A stretch of DNA of 26,401 nucleotides from Cyanobacteria bacterium OH_CDB_20 (GTDB taxonomy: Bacteria > Cyanobacteriota > Vampirovibrionia > Gastranaerophilales > Gastranaerophilaceae). A program made the position numbers and the translations under genes. Below the pieces are notes generated by a model. It was not told the origin of the DNA. It did not search any database and saw only the letters and a program-made list of their open reading frames with translations. The stretch spans positions 1 to 26,401 of the forward strand of contig JAEZIX010000010.1 of NCBI GenBank assembly GCA_023415935.1. The letters are read 5' to 3'. Below, one piece after another: positions 16,439-23,497 of the stretch (the stretch's first letter is position 1; each line of letters starts with the position of its first letter).

Positions 16439-17482
16439 ATGAAATATAAAGATTATTATGAAACCTTAGGTGTTGAAAGAGGCGCAACTGAAGCGCAAAT
16501 CAAGGCTGCATACAGAAAACTGGCAAGAAAATTTCATCCGGATGTTAACAAATCCAAAGATGCAGTTGATAAATTTAAAGACATAAACGAAGCATACGAA
16601 GTGCTTTCAGATAAAGAAAAGCGTCAAAGATATGATAGTCTTGGTGCAAACTGGCAGTCAGGTTCTGATTTTACTCCACCTCCTGGATTTGAAGGCTTTA
16701 ATTTTAATCAAAATTATGGCGGACAAAGAGTTTATACTCAAGATTTTGGCGATCTTGGTGGCTTTTCTGACTTTTTCAGTTCATTATTTGGTGATTTTGC
16801 TTCAGGGCAGGCTTCCCAAGGTAGGGCTCATAGAGGATTTTCTTATGATGATTTGGGTGGTTTTACTCAAGCAAGGTCAAGACGAGCACAAAGGCCTGAA
16901 CCAAGAGATGAAAATTTAGATATGACACAGGTTTTGAACGTTACAGCAAAAGATTTGATGTCTGAGAATCCTATAAATGTTCAGCTTAATACTATGGAAA
17001 AATGTGTAAAATGTGATGGAACAAGCTCTTCATGCTACGATTGCGGCGGTTCTGGAATTGTTACAAAGACTAAAAGTCTTAAAGTTAAACTTCCAAAAGG
17101 TGTTAAAGAAGGTCAAAAAATTCGTCTTAAAAACGAGGGTAAAGTCTCTCAAAGCGGCGCAAAAGGTGATTTGTACTTTGTAATACAAATGAAAGATAAA
17201 GAATATCAAATCCAAGGTGAAGATTTAACAAAAACGATTGATGTTACTCCGTCAGAAGCGGTTTTGGGTTGCAAAAAAGATGTTGCGACTTTACATGGTG
17301 TTGTTGGGATAAAAATTCCGCCTCAAACCCGCTCTGGTAAGATGTTGCGTCTAAAAGATCTTGGTTTGCCTAAAAAAACAGGTGGATTTGGCAATCTTAA
17401 TGTGAAAATTAACATAAATATACCTGTTCATCTTTCAGAAGAACAGATTAGCCTTTATAAAAAACTCTCAGAGCTAGAATAA
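16439..17482 (+). CDS. DnaJ-family co-chaperone with a reduced zinc region
   Basis: The start is ATG 16439, with AGGAG ten bases upstream; the longer open frame to 16379 crosses the promoter. It has 347 residues. The J domain (1-70) contains H33-P34-D35, needed to stimulate DnaK ATPase. A Gly/Phe-rich region (about 80-145) follows, then client-binding domains and a C-terminal dimerisation part. The zinc region holds only two CxxC units, C189-x2-C192 and C199-x2-C202 (CYDCGGSG), where classical DnaJ has four CxxCxGxG units and CbpA has none. It therefore could bind one zinc, not two. It acts in protein folding in the cytoplasm. No dnaK or grpE is adjacent. Confidence 0.92.
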   Translation: MKYKDYYETLGVERGATEAQIKAAYRKLARKFHPDVNKSKDAVDKFKDINEAYEVLSDKEKRQRYDSLGANWQSGSDFTPPPGFEGFNFNQNYGGQRVYTQDFGDLGGFSDFFSSLFGDFASGQASQGRAHRGFSYDDLGGFTQARSRRAQRPEPRDENLDMTQVLNVTAKDLMSENPINVQLNTMEKCVKCDGTSSSCYDCGGSGIVTKTKSLKVKLPKGVKEGQKIRLKNEGKVSQSGAKGDLYFVIQMKDKEYQIQGEDLTKTIDVTPSEAVLGCKKDVATLHGVVGIKIPPQTRSGKMLRLKDLGLPKKTGGFGNLNVKININIPVHLSEEQISLYKKLSELE

Positions 17483-17488
17483 CAATTG

Positions 17489-17953
17489 CTATTCAATGTT
17501 TAAAAATGTAAGGAGCTCTTGCCACGCACCTTTTAAACCCTTTTCATGAGGAATTAGCGCATTTGAATGATATTTTTTATAAGAATTTATTATGTTCTTT
17601 GGAAGCTCTTCTCCATTTTGCAGCGTAAATGCTATCATTTCAAGATAATTGTCTTGTTCTTCTGCATATAAAGGGTCTTTTGCCCTTAATTCTTCGTCAG
17701 CTTCCCTGTGGCACAGCGCATGCCATGCTGCCTGAATAGATGGATCTTTTACATCAGGCGGAAAGCCTAATAAAGCCTTCCTTGTGAGAATTCTATCCGT
17801 CAAAACATACATTATAAGCCTTGAAACCTCTATTCTGTATGGTTTATAATCAATGGTTTCTTTTGTTTTACACCTTAAAAAAGGCAAAAAATTGCCGTTT
17901 TTTATGCTGCTAATAAAATCTTGAAAAAATTTTATTTTACAAAAGTTGAACAT
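17489..17953 (-). CDS. Conserved-looking protein of unknown function
   Basis: A 154-residue soluble protein that I do not recognise. It has no signal peptide or transmembrane helix; the N-terminus is rich in Phe, Lys and Ile and the rest is helical, with AAWHALCHREADEELR and YAEEQDNYLEMIAF as the most distinctive stretches. Its ATG lies inside the last 22 bases of the BlaI-type repressor gene in another frame, so the two are co-transcribed and probably translationally coupled. Its stop comes six bases after the convergent dnaJ-like stop. Its place in the repressor operon makes it a candidate member of that regulon. It is not a BlaR-type peptidase. Confidence 0.7.
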   Translation of the reverse strand: MFNFCKIKFFQDFISSIKNGNFLPFLRCKTKETIDYKPYRIEVSRLIMYVLTDRILTRKALLGFPPDVKDPSIQAAWHALCHREADEELRAKDPLYAEEQDNYLEMIAFTLQNGEELPKNIINSYKKYHSNALIPHEKGLKGAWQELLTFLNIE

Positions 17954-18282
17954 TCTTTCTCAAGAGCTTTCATAAGTGAGCGCATGTCGTTATTAAAATA
18001 TTGGTTTGCAAGTTTAGATATAGCCTTTTTAGCCATTTCTTCACGAGTATAAGTTGTTTTGTAATAGAACTTTTTGCCTCGTTTGTATCTTTCTAACTGC
18101 CCCTTTTCAACCAATCTGTCCATAACGGTTTTCAAGGTTGTATACGCTCTTGTTGTACCTTTATTATTAATTGATTCTAAAACTTCGCTTACAGATATGT
18201 TGTTTTCAATGTTTTCGTTTTCTTCAATTGCCCAAACGGCATTGAGTATTTCGTTTTCCAAAGAACCATGCGAATAATTCAT
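17932..18282 (-). CDS. BlaI/MecI/CopY-family transcriptional repressor
   Basis: A 116-residue winged-helix protein. The start GSLENEILNAVWAIEE and the recognition region RAYTTLKTVMDRLVEKGQLER with RGKKFYYKTTYTREE are the family hallmarks. A C-terminal dimerisation helix follows. Family members are dimeric repressors; in beta-lactamase systems they are inactivated when BlaR cleaves them, while CopY types respond to copper. No CxCxxxxC copper motif and no BlaR/MecR gene are seen, so the inducer is unknown. A BlaI-like operator sits 25-50 bases upstream, suggesting autoregulation. The gene overlaps the unknown 154-residue protein by 22 bases. Confidence 0.9.
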   Translation of the reverse strand: MNYSHGSLENEILNAVWAIEENENIENNISVSEVLESINNKGTTRAYTTLKTVMDRLVEKGQLERYKRGKKFYYKTTYTREEMAKKAISKLANQYFNNDMRSLMKALEKECSTFVK

Positions 18283-18306
18283 TATTTATTTCCTTTTACA
18301 AATTGA

Positions 18307-18329
18307 CACTACAAACATAGTAAATACTA
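18307..18329. promoter_or_regulatory. Predicted BlaI-type operator
   Basis: CACTACAAACATAGTA (18307-18322) matches the staphylococcal mec/bla operator TACTACATATGTAGTA at 12 of 16 positions, by recalled consensus. It overlaps a second dyad, TAGTA-AA-TACTA (18318-18329), a perfect 5-base inverted repeat. Both lie just upstream of the BlaI-type gene in its expected promoter region. Confidence 0.6.
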
Positions 18330-18370
18330 CGTTAATATAAAAATTGTTAAATTTCAATATATAATATTTT

Positions 18371-18613
18371 TTATCTTTTTAAATCTTTAAATTCAAAACT
18401 CATGTCTTTAACGGTGCCGTCATAGTTGTTTTGAGAATCGTCACCGAGATAAACCACATTTGGCGCGCTTGTTCTTGCAAGTTTTGGTTTGTTGCCAAAC
18501 ATCTCATCGAACTTTGAGCCGGCATTTACTTTTATGCTGGCTTCTTTATTGCAACCGGTAAAAACTATTGTCAGTGCAAGAATTAGAACGCAGATACTAA
18601 ATCTTTTTACCAT
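18371..18613 (-). CDS. Small secreted lipoprotein, unknown function
   Basis: An 80-residue protein with a typical lipoprotein signal: basic start MVKRF, hydrophobic core, and a lipobox-like VFTGC with C21 as the lipid-modified residue (Phe at the -3 position is uncommon but tolerated). The mature part is about 60 residues, polar, with KPKLARTSAPNVVYLG and no recognised domain. It probably is anchored to a membrane facing the periplasm. It lies upstream of the BlaI-type gene on the same strand, with an 88-base gap containing the operator, so it may or may not be in the same transcript. An extended -10 promoter with a palindrome precedes it. Confidence 0.75.
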   Translation of the reverse strand: MVKRFSICVLILALTIVFTGCNKEASIKVNAGSKFDEMFGNKPKLARTSAPNVVYLGDDSQNNYDGTVKDMSFEFKDLKR

Positions 18614-18637
18614 ACTTAACCTATGCAGTTTTAACTA

Positions 18638-18651
18638 CTATAATTATAGCA
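18638..18651 (-). promoter_or_regulatory. Extended -10 promoter with 12-bp palindrome
   Basis: On the minus strand TG-n-TATAAT occupies 18651-18643, about 30 bases before the small lipoprotein gene. It is embedded in CTATAATTATAG (18638-18649), a perfect 12-base palindrome. The palindrome may just reflect the AT-rich -10. Confidence 0.5.
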
Positions 18652-18660
18652 TATGTAACA

Positions 18661-19335
18661 TTAGTTTTCATTATATTTGCAAAAAGTCTTTAGAGTGCAT
18701 TTTTTGCATGTGTTTTCACTGCTTTTTGCAGGTAGTATTTCCGCCTTATTATTGATTTTTGCGATTTTGTTACAAATGTAATCGTTTATATAAGAATGAT
18801 ATCTTTTGTCCAGTTTTACTTCAGTTTTTTCAAGGGTTTTTAAGTTTAAATACACCATTTTTAAGTCATTATAGTTATTAATTTTGTTTTGTTGTTTGAG
18901 TTTTGCAAAAATAGAAAAAAGGTAGATTATTGTTTGTGGTGATTCTTCAGGATTTGAAGGAATTTTACCTGTTTTCCAGTCGTATATTACAAAAGTATTT
19001 TCTTCTTTAATTATGGCGTCAATTCTTCCTGTTAGCCAATTTAATCCATCAAAATTGTAGTTAAAAGATTTTTCGCAGGCTTCAACATCTTTTTGAGTAA
19101 ATTTTAGTTCAAGAAAGTTTTGCCATAGGGCTTTTTCTTTTTCGTTGAGGACGTTTATGAGTTTATCAATATTGTACCCCTTCAAATAATAGCTTATAAG
19201 GGCGTGGATATTTTCGCCTTCCTTTGCAGGTGTTTTGTCTTGAGGTAATGATATTCCTTTTTCATAAATAAGATAATATTTTTGAGGACATTCATCAAAT
19301 ACTTTTATCATATTTGCAGAAAATGTATTATTCAT
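18661..19335 (-). CDS. PD-(D/E)XK nuclease, RecB/Cas4-like, with Fe-S cysteines
   Basis: A 224-residue single-domain nuclease. The core shows GEDIHA-type helix (KEGENIHALISYY), then GRIDAIIKEENTFVIYDWKTGK, in which D (GRIDA), D (YDW) and K (WKTGK) are the metal and catalytic residues. QTIIYLFSIF is the usual QxxxY helix. Four cysteines frame the fold: C16 near the N-terminus and C210, C213, C219 at the end (CKKCTLKTFC), the layout seen in AddB and Cas4 where they hold a 4Fe-4S cluster. It overlaps the helicase gene by eight bases and should act with it as the nuclease subunit for end processing. It is not a Cas4: there is no cas1/cas2 or CRISPR array. Confidence 0.9.
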   Translation of the reverse strand: MNNTFSANMIKVFDECPQKYYLIYEKGISLPQDKTPAKEGENIHALISYYLKGYNIDKLINVLNEKEKALWQNFLELKFTQKDVEACEKSFNYNFDGLNWLTGRIDAIIKEENTFVIYDWKTGKIPSNPEESPQTIIYLFSIFAKLKQQNKINNYNDLKMVYLNLKTLEKTEVKLDKRYHSYINDYICNKIAKINNKAEILPAKSSENTCKKCTLKTFCKYNEN

Positions 19336-22300
19336 TTTTGCCCTCCAATAGCTTTATCAAGAGCTTGTTTGGGGTTGTTTGCCTTTTCTTTTTGTATTTA
19401 TTTGAGCAAGTTAGATACAGTTCTGATTTTGCTCTTGTTATCCCTACGTATAAAAGTCTTAAAGACTCTTCCACTTGCTCAGATTTAAGCTCTTCTTGAG
19501 ATTTTCTTTTATAGCTTGGTATAAGATTTTTAATCGTTTCAATAAAGTGTGTATTCGTCTTTACTTTCAGGTTTTCAGGCTCAGAAGGGAAGTTGTCTTC
19601 AGTAAGTTCTGGGATAATTACAACATCAAACTCATCACCTTTTGACTTGTGAACTGTCATAAGGGTTATTTCGCCGGTTATATTTGTGTTTTCATCTTCT
19701 TGAGAGAAGAATTTATAACTTGAGCCTATTGGTCTTTTTGAAAGTTCTTCAAGTTTTTCAAGCAGGGTTTCAGATGTTTTATATGTTGAAGAAAGTTTCT
19801 TTATTATTGTCGCAATGAGATGGACGTTAGATTTTTCTATATTCGTGTCGAAATAGTAATTGCCTATTTTAACTGCAAGGTCTTGGAGTTCAAAGTTTGA
19901 GTTGCTTATCCAGTAGTTTACATCCCAATATAATGCCAAAAGCCCTTCTGTTAATAGCTCTTTGGTATCAATATTAATAAACGGAGTTTTTAGACCTTTT
20001 ATAAATTCTAAATCTTCGTCTGTCAGGTTAATTGTTTTAGTTTGTTTTAAATTTTCTGCTTCAGCAACTAAAACCTTGTTATTCCAGCTTGAAGCGCAAA
20101 TTTTTAAGAGTGAAAAAATGACTTTAAATACCTTTTTTTGTGATAGAAGGTCGCTTCTCGAAGAAGGCGCAAGCCCAAGATTGCTGAGGTATTTGCTGTA
20201 ATCTACTATCTGGTAATTATTTCTTAAGAGAATAGATATATTAGTTTCAGGATTTTTTACTAAGAGTTCTTTTATTTTTTTTGTTATAAAAGATTTTTCA
20301 TCGTTTTCTTCTTCAAATATGTTGTACATTACAGGAGTTTTTGATTTTGGATTTTTTTCTGTTCCTTGCATTTCTATTTTGTAGAAGGCATTTTGTAAAA
20401 GAAGATTGTTAGAAACTTCTTTTATGAGCCTGTTTGCAAGCTCATATATCGGTTTTGCGCATCTTTGGGAAGAGTTCATCTCGACAGGTTCGTTTTTCTC
20501 TATAAACTTTTTAAAATCTATAGGATCTGCGCTTGTAAAAGTTCCAGTGATAGATTGGTTTATATCACCGCATCTCACCAGATTATTATGTTTGCCGGAT
20601 AAAAGCAAAAGCAGTTTCTGTTGAATTTTTGATGAATCTTGCGCTTCATCTTCTATCACAAAATGACAAATATCTTGATAATAATCAAGTATATCTTTAT
20701 TTTCCTCAAGTATTTTGACAGATAACCCAAGCATATCATCGTAATCAATAAGATTATATTCTCTAAGCGCTTTATTATAGGCTTTGTAGAAGTTAAGAAA
20801 ATCTTGAATTTCTTTGTATTGTGAGCGCATTGGGAAACTTTCAGCTGAAAGTTTAAGCGCAGAGATTGCTTTTTGGTAGTCATCATAGCTATCTTGGTTT
20901 ATTTTTAGCCTCAAAAGAGTTTCTATAATTACCCTTTGCCTTTCTGAGTCGTCGCATATTTCAAACCCTTCTGACAAACCAGCTTTTACAAAGTTTGAAT
21001 TTTCTTTCAGTATTCTCAGCGCAAGCCCATGGATAGTGCTTATATTCGGGAGTTCATTGTACTCAGGATAATTTGTTTTAATTCTTTCTTTGAGATTTCT
21101 CGCAGCAGACTCCATATAGGTTAAAACAAAGATATTTTCTGCTTTTTCGGTTTTTAATAACTTTGCAATAAGTTCGAGTAATATAGTTGTTTTACCTGCT
21201 CCAGGAACTGCCATAATACCCATTTTGCCGCTTTTATATTTTAAAACAGGCTTTTGATCTTCTCTTGGAGTGAATATTTTTTTTGGAGTGGACGCAGCTT
21301 GAGTATTTAATTCAAAAAATTCTTCGATTCCGCCGGTGTTTTCATTTCCCATCTCGTCATAAAGGCTCGAAAGCGCGGTTATTTTATCAGCTGAGAGCAC
21401 AATTTTTCTTAAGATTCTTGCCGATTTATCTTTTTGAAGCTCAAGGCTGTCGTTAAAATCAAACGAATCTTTTTCGTAATCTCTACTGAAAACCCAAGAA
21501 TTATAGAGGGTTCCGGTATCTTGTTTTTGCCACTCAGAGTTTGAAATATCAAGCCAAAAGCTATGCCTGCTTTTTAGCCCTATATCAACAATCTTTTGCG
21601 GTGTTGCAACTATTATACTTTTTGCTTCAATGGTTTCTTGAACTGGCGGATTCTCACTTATTATACTGTTTTCAAGCTGAATAATTATTTCTTTTTTATT
21701 TTGCTCTGAAAGAGATGAAAAAGCATTTTCAAAGCCTTCAATTTCTTTTATTAAAAAGCTTATTTTCCCGACTTCTTTTTCGCTTACATCTTTCTGAATA
21801 AGGTTTTCAAATATATATAAAACAGATTTTGAAAGGTTAAAATCCTTTTCTTTGAGCTCTTTTATAACGCTCAAGAGGTTTTTATACTTATCGTTGAATT
21901 TTACTTTTCCAAAGTCAAAATCTGTTAATTCCTTTTCTTTTTTGTAATTTATTACAATCTGATAAATATTTTTAACGGGGATATCTAGAAGATTTATAAA
22001 TAGCGATTTTATATCTGATATCTCAATATCAACTTTCCAATTTGGATTTGCAAGTTTTATCAGGGTGAAAATACTTTTTATTTTAGGATAATCCACAAGT
22101 TTTTCATTACCTGACAAAATCTGATATTTAATATTGTTTTTATCAAAAGTTTCTTTTAGTGCAAATTTCAATGTATCATTCGTTAATGGCGTTACAATTG
22201 TTATTTCTTCAGCTTTTACGCCTTCTTTTAGTAAGAGGTTGATTTTGTTTAAGGCAGAATCAATCATATCAAGTCTTTTTGTCTGACTTAAAAATTCTAT

Positions 22301-23173
22301 TTCGTTTTGTTTAATCTTTGAGCCAGCCTGTATGCCCTCGTATAAGTATGTTGCAAGTTTTGTCGCGGGGGAATTGTCTGTCATTAAATTTGTTTTTTCA
22401 CCTGCAATATTTTTGAGTTCAGAAATAGCGTTTTTGTAAGTTCCTAAAAAGCCTATGCGAGAAGCTCCATCTTTGTCATAACCTATCCAAAAGTCTTTAA
22501 CCCCTGATAGAATAGATTTTATAAAGTAAAATTCTAAATAACTTATCTCGTCAGCATCGTCAACAATTAAATATTCAAATTTTTTAAAGTAGTCGGTATT
22601 GTCAATAATATAAGGCAAAATGGCGAGCTGCCTCTGGTAGTCAAAACTTCTTCTATATAAGGTATTTGCCTTAAAATCATTAATCGCAAGCGCTGCATCT
22701 TTATTAAATGTCTCTTTTAAAATGGCTGAGCGTCTTTCAATCTCTTTATCGTCAAGCATATTGAGAGTAATAAGGGAAAATCTTCTAAATAACTGGTGCA
22801 AAAGGTTTACTTTAGACATATAGTCCTTGAAACCTGATTTTTTAATACTTTCTTTAAATAAATACTCTGAAACTTGCAATCCGCAAAGGTTAGGTATTAT
22901 TTTTGCATTTGGATCTGGTATTTTGTTCTCAATTTCAGCCCAATTTTCTAAAATAGAATTGTAAACAAGCCCTGAAAATGTATAAATGTTGAGTTTCCCA
23001 AGGCAAATGTTGTGAAGATTCTCTTTGATCGTTTTTATAAACCGCTCTTTTTTGTAGGCATTGAGAGTCAGAACGAGTATCTTATCAGAGTCTGTACCTT
23101 TATTTATTAGTTCAATGTACTTTTCTTCGAGGAGTTTCGATCTATCTGTTCTGATATTTCCTTCTATGAACAT
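19328..23173 (-). CDS. Giant SF1 helicase: AddB-like decayed motor fused to AddA/UvrD-like motor
   Basis: A 1281-residue protein. The C-terminal half is a complete UvrD/RecB-type helicase: Walker A AVPGAGKTT (K661), STIHGLALRIL, Walker B IEDEAQDS (D842, E843), LVRCGDINQSI, LMTVHKSKGDEFDVV, and RLLYVGITRAKSEL near 1250. The N-terminal half (about 1-630) resembles another SF1 motor that has decayed. It starts GNIRTDRSKLLEEKY in place of Walker A, with Arg where Lys should be, keeps LVLTLNA and a Walker B-like LIVDDADEIS (D205-E209), and has a motif V-like IIVATPQKIVDIG. That layout resembles AddB or RecC. No nuclease domain is fused; the overlapping downstream gene supplies one. It probably unwinds broken DNA ends for recombinational repair. 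The start has a long purine-rich site (GGAAGGAGAGG). Confidence 0.9.
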   Translation of the reverse strand: MFIEGNIRTDRSKLLEEKYIELINKGTDSDKILVLTLNAYKKERFIKTIKENLHNICLGKLNIYTFSGLVYNSILENWAEIENKIPDPNAKIIPNLCGLQVSEYLFKESIKKSGFKDYMSKVNLLHQLFRRFSLITLNMLDDKEIERRSAILKETFNKDAALAINDFKANTLYRRSFDYQRQLAILPYIIDNTDYFKKFEYLIVDDADEISYLEFYFIKSILSGVKDFWIGYDKDGASRIGFLGTYKNAISELKNIAGEKTNLMTDNSPATKLATYLYEGIQAGSKIKQNEIEFLSQTKRLDMIDSALNKINLLLKEGVKAEEITIVTPLTNDTLKFALKETFDKNNIKYQILSGNEKLVDYPKIKSIFTLIKLANPNWKVDIEISDIKSLFINLLDIPVKNIYQIVINYKKEKELTDFDFGKVKFNDKYKNLLSVIKELKEKDFNLSKSVLYIFENLIQKDVSEKEVGKISFLIKEIEGFENAFSSLSEQNKKEIIIQLENSIISENPPVQETIEAKSIIVATPQKIVDIGLKSRHSFWLDISNSEWQKQDTGTLYNSWVFSRDYEKDSFDFNDSLELQKDKSARILRKIVLSADKITALSSLYDEMGNENTGGIEEFFELNTQAASTPKKIFTPREDQKPVLKYKSGKMGIMAVPGAGKTTILLELIAKLLKTEKAENIFVLTYMESAARNLKERIKTNYPEYNELPNISTIHGLALRILKENSNFVKAGLSEGFEICDDSERQRVIIETLLRLKINQDSYDDYQKAISALKLSAESFPMRSQYKEIQDFLNFYKAYNKALREYNLIDYDDMLGLSVKILEENKDILDYYQDICHFVIEDEAQDSSKIQQKLLLLLSGKHNNLVRCGDINQSITGTFTSADPIDFKKFIEKNEPVEMNSSQRCAKPIYELANRLIKEVSNNLLLQNAFYKIEMQGTEKNPKSKTPVMYNIFEEENDEKSFITKKIKELLVKNPETNISILLRNNYQIVDYSKYLSNLGLAPSSRSDLLSQKKVFKVIFSLLKICASSWNNKVLVAEAENLKQTKTINLTDEDLEFIKGLKTPFINIDTKELLTEGLLALYWDVNYWISNSNFELQDLAVKIGNYYFDTNIEKSNVHLIATIIKKLSSTYKTSETLLEKLEELSKRPIGSSYKFFSQEDENTNITGEITLMTVHKSKGDEFDVVIIPELTEDNFPSEPENLKVKTNTHFIETIKNLIPSYKRKSQEELKSEQVEESLRLLYVGITRAKSELYLTCSNKYKKKRQTTPNKLLIKLLEGKNE

Positions 23174-23209
23174 ATCCTCTCCTCTCCTTCCTTATAATAC
23201 CATTAATTG

Positions 23210-23239
23210 TTGACTCAGAGGAGGTTTTTATTTTAAAAT
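23210..23239 (+). promoter_or_regulatory. Predicted distal promoter of the sigma factor gene
   Basis: A -35 TTGACT (23210-23215) and -10 TAAAAT (23234-23239), spacer 18 bases. A perfect 12-base palindrome ATTGTTAACAAT (23240-23251) begins at the next base, where transcription would start, and could be an operator. Confidence 0.5.
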
Positions 23240-23306
23240 ATTGTTAACAATTATTAAGTAAAATGGTTGTTTTTTAAAATTTAACTTAATATATTGTAAT
23301 ATTATA

Positions 23307-23335
23307 TTGCAAATGATATATCAATTTGATATATT
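23307..23335 (+). promoter_or_regulatory. Predicted proximal promoter with operator-like palindrome
   Basis: A -35 TTGCAA (23307-23312) and -10 TATATT (23330-23335), spacer 17 bases. A perfect inverted repeat ATATATCAA-T-TTGATATAT (23316-23334) fills the spacer and covers the -10, so a protein bound there would block this promoter. The leader would be about 155 bases. Confidence 0.55.
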
Positions 23336-23355
23336 AATAATATACGGAAGTTATA

Positions 23356-23406
23356 CAAAGTTTGCTAAGCAATATTATACTTTGCGTTCGGCAAGAGCTA
23401 TGCTCT
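23356..23406 (+). promoter_or_regulatory. Possible structured 5' leader of the sigma factor mRNA
   Basis: CAAAGT (23356-23361) pairs with ACTTTG (23379-23384), enclosing TTGC/GCAA (23362-23365 with 23369-23372). A second hairpin is AGAGC-TAT-GCTCT (23394-23406). The stems are short, and no known riboswitch class was recognised. Confidence 0.3.
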
Positions 23407-23497
23407 ATTGGCCTTATTTTGCTTTGCTAAAAAAGTGTTCTCAGATAGTGTACTCAATAATAGTGTGGTTATCAAGTGTATTTAGCAGGAGATTGTA

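Larger units (their letters stand above)
23174..23497. other. 324-base intergenic regulatory region before the sigma factor
   Basis: No convincing gene. It holds two predicted plus-strand promoters, two palindromes and a possibly structured leader for the sigma factor gene, listed separately, and the start region of the divergent helicase gene. A minus-strand -10-like TATTAT lies just before the helicase ribosome binding site, but no -35 was convincing. Confidence 0.6.

Noticed and set aside
17477..17495. Imperfect palindrome GAATA-n-CAATTG-n-TATTC at the convergent stop codons
   Set aside because: A mismatch breaks the stem and there is no T-tract; it is mostly coding sequence of the two gene ends.
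18661..19335. Cas4-like nuclease suggesting a CRISPR locus
   Set aside because: No repeat array and no cas1, cas2 or effector genes nearby; overlap with the helicase gene explains the nuclease.
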